8,641 nucleotides of DNA from contig MVJJ01000188.1 in assembly GCA_003266145.1 (NCBI GenBank), forward strand, positions 1 to 8,641, given 5' to 3'. The translations under genes were made by a program, and so were the position numbers. The first letter of the stretch is position 1, and every line of letters begins with the position of its first letter. The DNA is from Methanosphaera sp. SHI613 (GTDB lineage Archaea > Methanobacteriota > Methanobacteria > Methanobacteriales > Methanobacteriaceae). Below are positions 6,724 to 8,641 of this stretch, one piece after another. Below the pieces are notes generated by a model that saw only the letters and a program-made list of their open reading frames with translations, made no database searches and was not told the DNA's origin.

Positions 6724-7323
6724 TTACCCCCAAAAAAAATCACTTATACTTTCATGTTTGATTTGAAATGGAGGTCGAATAACATATTCAAAACATTGCC
6801 CTACAGTAATAAAAATTGAATTTAAAAAACCGAAATTGATAATTTTTAATAGAAATAACATATTTAAGCTAGAATAATTAACATTCGTATAATAAATACC
6901 ATTTATGGAATGATTATAATAAAACAGGTTATGTTTACTTAAAAGGTTTCTACATAAATTATATTTAATCTGATTTTTGTATAACTGCAAATAATCATAT
7001 ATAATTGTACTATATACAAATATGTAATTAATTAATTTTTTATTACTATTTTTAATAATTGTATTATAGTTTGTATTTGATTGCGTTTTGAGTAATATTT
7101 CTACGTTTGCATCTGACATTCTTTTTATCATGTCAGATTGTACCAGATTATCCACATCATATTTGGGGGGTGTGGATAACTTATTTGTGTCATCCATTTT
7201 TTGTAAATTAGTGATTGTGTTGTTTGTCATAATCATATGAATTCTTAAGAAAAATCCATACAAATCTACAATAAATTTCAGACAATGTTTTTGATTTATT
7301 GTCATTTGACTCACATTAAACAT
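6724..7323 (-). CDS. Hypothetical 199-residue protein, possibly co-transcribed with the adhesin gene
   Basis: I do not recognise this protein. The frame gives 199 residues rich in Asn, Ile, Tyr and Leu. A polar, charged part (about residues 30-80, with M-D-D-T-N-K and Q-S-D-M-I-K-R-M) is followed by an aromatic, hydrophobic C-terminal half (about 98-185), with no clear signal peptide or catalytic motif. The first ATG has no Shine-Dalgarno sequence; internal ATGs (for example residue 43, M-D-D) are alternatives but also lack a good one. For: an open run this long is improbable by chance in DNA this rich in A and T, and it ends 4 nt before the adhesin ATG. Against: odd composition, no ribosome site, AT-rich surroundings. 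It may be a real small gene, a decaying one, or fortuitous. Confidence 0.35.
   Translation of the reverse strand: MFNVSQMTINQKHCLKFIVDLYGFFLRIHMIMTNNTITNLQKMDDTNKLSTPPKYDVDNLVQSDMIKRMSDANVEILLKTQSNTNYNTIIKNSNKKLINYIFVYSTIIYDYLQLYKNQIKYNLCRNLLSKHNLFYYNHSINGIYYTNVNYSSLNMLFLLKIINFGFLNSIFITVGQCFEYVIRPPFQIKHESISDFFWG
6726..6731 (-). promoter_or_regulatory. Ribosome binding site of the adhesin-like gene
   Basis: On the minus strand GGGGGT lies 6 nt before the ATG at 6719. It can pair with the anti-Shine-Dalgarno ACCUCC using one G-U wobble, at normal spacing. It is flanked by homopolymer runs (T8 before, A6 plus the A of ATG after) and overlaps the last codons and stop of the upstream 199-codon frame. 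Confidence 0.8.
7148..7179. repeat. Perfect inverted repeat TTATCCACA / TGTGGATAA around a G6 run
   Basis: The 9-bp arms at 7148-7156 and 7171-7179 are exact reverse complements with a 14-nt spacer that ends in six Gs. It is the most GC-rich spot in an AT-rich region and lies inside the hypothetical 199-codon frame, about 430-460 bp upstream of the adhesin start. It could be a protein-binding dyad or an RNA hairpin. The arm equals the bacterial DnaA-box consensus, but archaea lack DnaA. Confidence 0.6.
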
Positions 7324-7421
7324 TGAAAGTTTTAAATTGTTTTATGGTACAAATCAACAGTTTAAAAAATGCCAAATAAATAAAATGTCCTATTATTACT
7401 ATTATACATTGTTAATTTAAA

Positions 7422-7455
7422 TGTTATTTTTTATACAATAAATAAAAAAATAACA
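7422..7455. repeat. 11-bp perfect inverted repeat (TGTTATTTTTT / AAAAAATAACA)
   Basis: The arms at 7422-7432 and 7445-7455 are exact reverse complements with a 12-nt spacer. It would form a weak A-U-rich hairpin. The runs of T/U make a termination or regulatory role possible, but no gene end is nearby to assign it to. Confidence 0.45.
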
Positions 7456-7485
7456 GTACATATTAGTATTTTTTATAGAAAATAA

Positions 7486-7531
7486 AAGGTCAATAATAGA
7501 AAATTGCAATGATAGCAATTATTATTACCTT
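7486..7531. repeat. Long imperfect hairpin, 17 paired bases
   Basis: Three nested arm pairs stack: AAGGT/ACCTT (7486-7490, 7527-7531), AATAAT/ATTATT (7492-7497, 7521-7526) and AATTGC/GCAATT (7502-7507, 7515-7520). A 7-nt loop closes it, and only the left arm has bulges (1 and 4 nt). It is the most extended dyad I found in the AT-rich region. Its role is unknown. Confidence 0.5.
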
Positions 7532-7533
7532 AT

Positions 7534-7554
7534 TTTACAATTTAGCATTGTAAA
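7534..7554. repeat. 8-bp perfect hairpin TTTACAAT / ATTGTAAA
   Basis: The arms at 7534-7541 and 7547-7554 are exact reverse complements around a 5-nt loop TTAGC. It begins 3 nt after the hairpin at 7486-7531, so the two may be parts of one structured element or a pair of operator-like dyads. Confidence 0.5.
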
Positions 7555-7766
7555 TACCTTTATCTTACTATATTAATAAATGTATCATCAATATATTTTA
7601 TACTTTAATAAGAGTTTATTTTAATTTTGTAAGGAAATATATCCATAAAATAATATAACACCAAATATAAAAAATGATTTGTTTTATAGAATTTTTTTGA
7701 TTAAATCAATTAAAAAAAAAATAAATTATTCAATGATTGTTTACTAAAATATATCTACATAAAAAT

Positions 7767-7785
7767 TCTTTAGATTAATTAAAGA
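7767..7785. repeat. Short inverted repeat TCTTTA / TAAAGA
   Basis: Six-base arms (7767-7772 and 7780-7785) flank a 7-nt loop. In DNA this AT-rich, short dyads are common by chance, so the significance is low. Confidence 0.25.
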
Positions 7786-7938
7786 TAATTTAATAACTAA
7801 AAAAAGTTTTTACTAAAAATAGCATATGAATCATTAAAAAGATTAATATTGCTCGTTTAAACTTAAATTAAAGACCAGTTTAGCATTGAATTTTTCCATT
7901 TTATAAAAAAATGAAATAGAACATAGATTGTTTTTTGT

Positions 7939-7981
7939 CAATATAAAGAAAATATTGGGATTATTAAATCAATATCTCCCA
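7939..7981. repeat. Overlapping, mutually exclusive hairpins
   Basis: ATATTG (7952-7957) can pair with CAATAT upstream (7939-7944) or with a second CAATAT downstream (7970-7975). In addition TGGGA (7956-7960) can pair with TCCCA (7977-7981), with TATT/AATA stacked inside. The folds compete with each other. No gene follows closely in either direction, so a switch role is speculative. Confidence 0.35.
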
Positions 7982-8641
7982 TTTAAAACTAGATTACATA
8001 TAACAATGAAAAAAAATCACCTTCAATCCATAATCCTATACTATATTAATATTTTTTATTAAAAATTATAATTTAAAAGCAAAATACCTACAACTAACCC
8101 ATTAAAACTTAAAATAATATCTTAAAACTAATAAAAAAATTAAAAATTGACTTTTCTACTTACAATATACTCCCATTCAAATTAGATAATCTATTTAATA
8201 ATTATTTAAAATTCCCTACCTCTTAATAATAATACAATTTTTCAAATGACTCTAAATTTAATTAACTATTTCAAACCACATAAAATTTAATAAAACATAA
8301 TATTAATGCTGTAAATCTACTTATTTAAAAGTAATTCATTTCATTACATACATCATTACAAAATTAAGTCAATATTATGAAAATATTAAAAAATAACATT
8401 AATAAATATACATGAGTAGAATAATATCTTAAAAATCATAAGTTCATCAAAAAATAATTGCAAATATAATGAATATACTTAAAATTAAAAGGATAACTAT
8501 AGTTTTAAAAGCATGTTTTCTGCATAATTATGAAGACAAAAATAGTCCAAAATAGATATTTTTTAAGATCTGAAACCTAAAAGCATTTTCATTAAATAGT
8601 ATCTTTTGGTAAGTTAAAAAGCATTCAATTTTTAAAATTAG

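Larger units (their letters stand above)
7324..8641. other. Long, extremely AT-rich region without a convincing gene
   Basis: These 1.3 kb are far richer in A+T than the adhesin gene, with frequent stops in all frames; I found no open frame with a ribosome site, no tRNA- or rRNA-like sequence and no transposase. It holds several inverted repeats (7422-7455, 7486-7531, 7534-7554, 7767-7785, 7939-7981), a G-poor stretch at about 8041-8280, and three AAAAGCAT words near the right end. TATA-like sequences abound (for example minus-strand AATTATATATG at 7006-6996, just left of this region), so no promoter can be fixed by eye. Long AT-rich DNA upstream of adhesin-like genes is usual in Methanobacteriales. 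Confidence 0.6.

Noticed and set aside
6743..6755. TATA-like minus-strand AAAGTATAAG as the adhesin promoter
   Set aside because: Archaeal transcription would start about 25 bp downstream, at or after the Shine-Dalgarno sequence. That would give a leaderless message and make the strong ribosome site pointless.
7148..7179. A bacterial-type oriC with DnaA boxes
   Set aside because: Only two boxes exist, in one dyad, with no dnaA, dnaN or box cluster nearby, and the other signs point to an archaeon, which has no DnaA.
7509..7553. Small plus-strand frame beginning ATG-ATA-GCA
   Set aside because: It is only 14 codons, has no ribosome site, and lies inside the two hairpins, so coding is not supported.

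Overview
The window looks like the genome of a low-GC gut methanogen of the order Methanobacteriales (Methanosphaera- or Methanobrevibacter-like). This is an inference. It rests on very AT-rich DNA, a giant secreted 'adhesin-like protein' built from Cna-B-type Ig-fold domains, an N-terminal signal peptide ending in AVSA-ND, many N-x-S/T sequons, and long nearly gene-free AT-rich DNA beside the gene. A Gram-positive bacterium cannot be fully excluded, because the C-terminus (where an LPXTG or archaeal anchor would sit) lies outside the window.

Positions 1-6719 are one uninterrupted minus-strand reading frame: at least 2,239 codons, running off the left edge without a stop. From N to C terminus it contains a signal peptide, a charged low-complexity spacer, three divergent Cna-B-like domains, one more canonical Cna-B domain, an Ig-like domain, a ~200-residue cysteine-bearing module resembling thioester domains, six Cna-B domains, then a second copy of [Cna-B + Ig-like + cysteine module], and four more Cna-B domains. 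The two composite blocks repeat with a period of about 1,012 residues (~3.04 kb). The likely role is a long, stiff, intramolecularly cross-linked surface fibre with adhesive modules spaced along it.

Positions 6724-7323 hold a 199-codon minus-strand frame of unknown function. It stops 4 nt before the adhesin start codon, and its last codons contain the adhesin's Shine-Dalgarno sequence. It may be a real small gene, a decayed gene or a leader region. It contains a perfect inverted repeat of TTATCCACA around a G6 run.

Positions 7324-8641 are extremely AT-rich with no convincing gene. They hold several hairpin-forming inverted repeats (clustered at 7422-7554), a strongly G-depleted stretch (about 8041-8280), and a few short repeated words. 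I found no tRNA, rRNA, CRISPR array or insertion sequence anywhere in the window.
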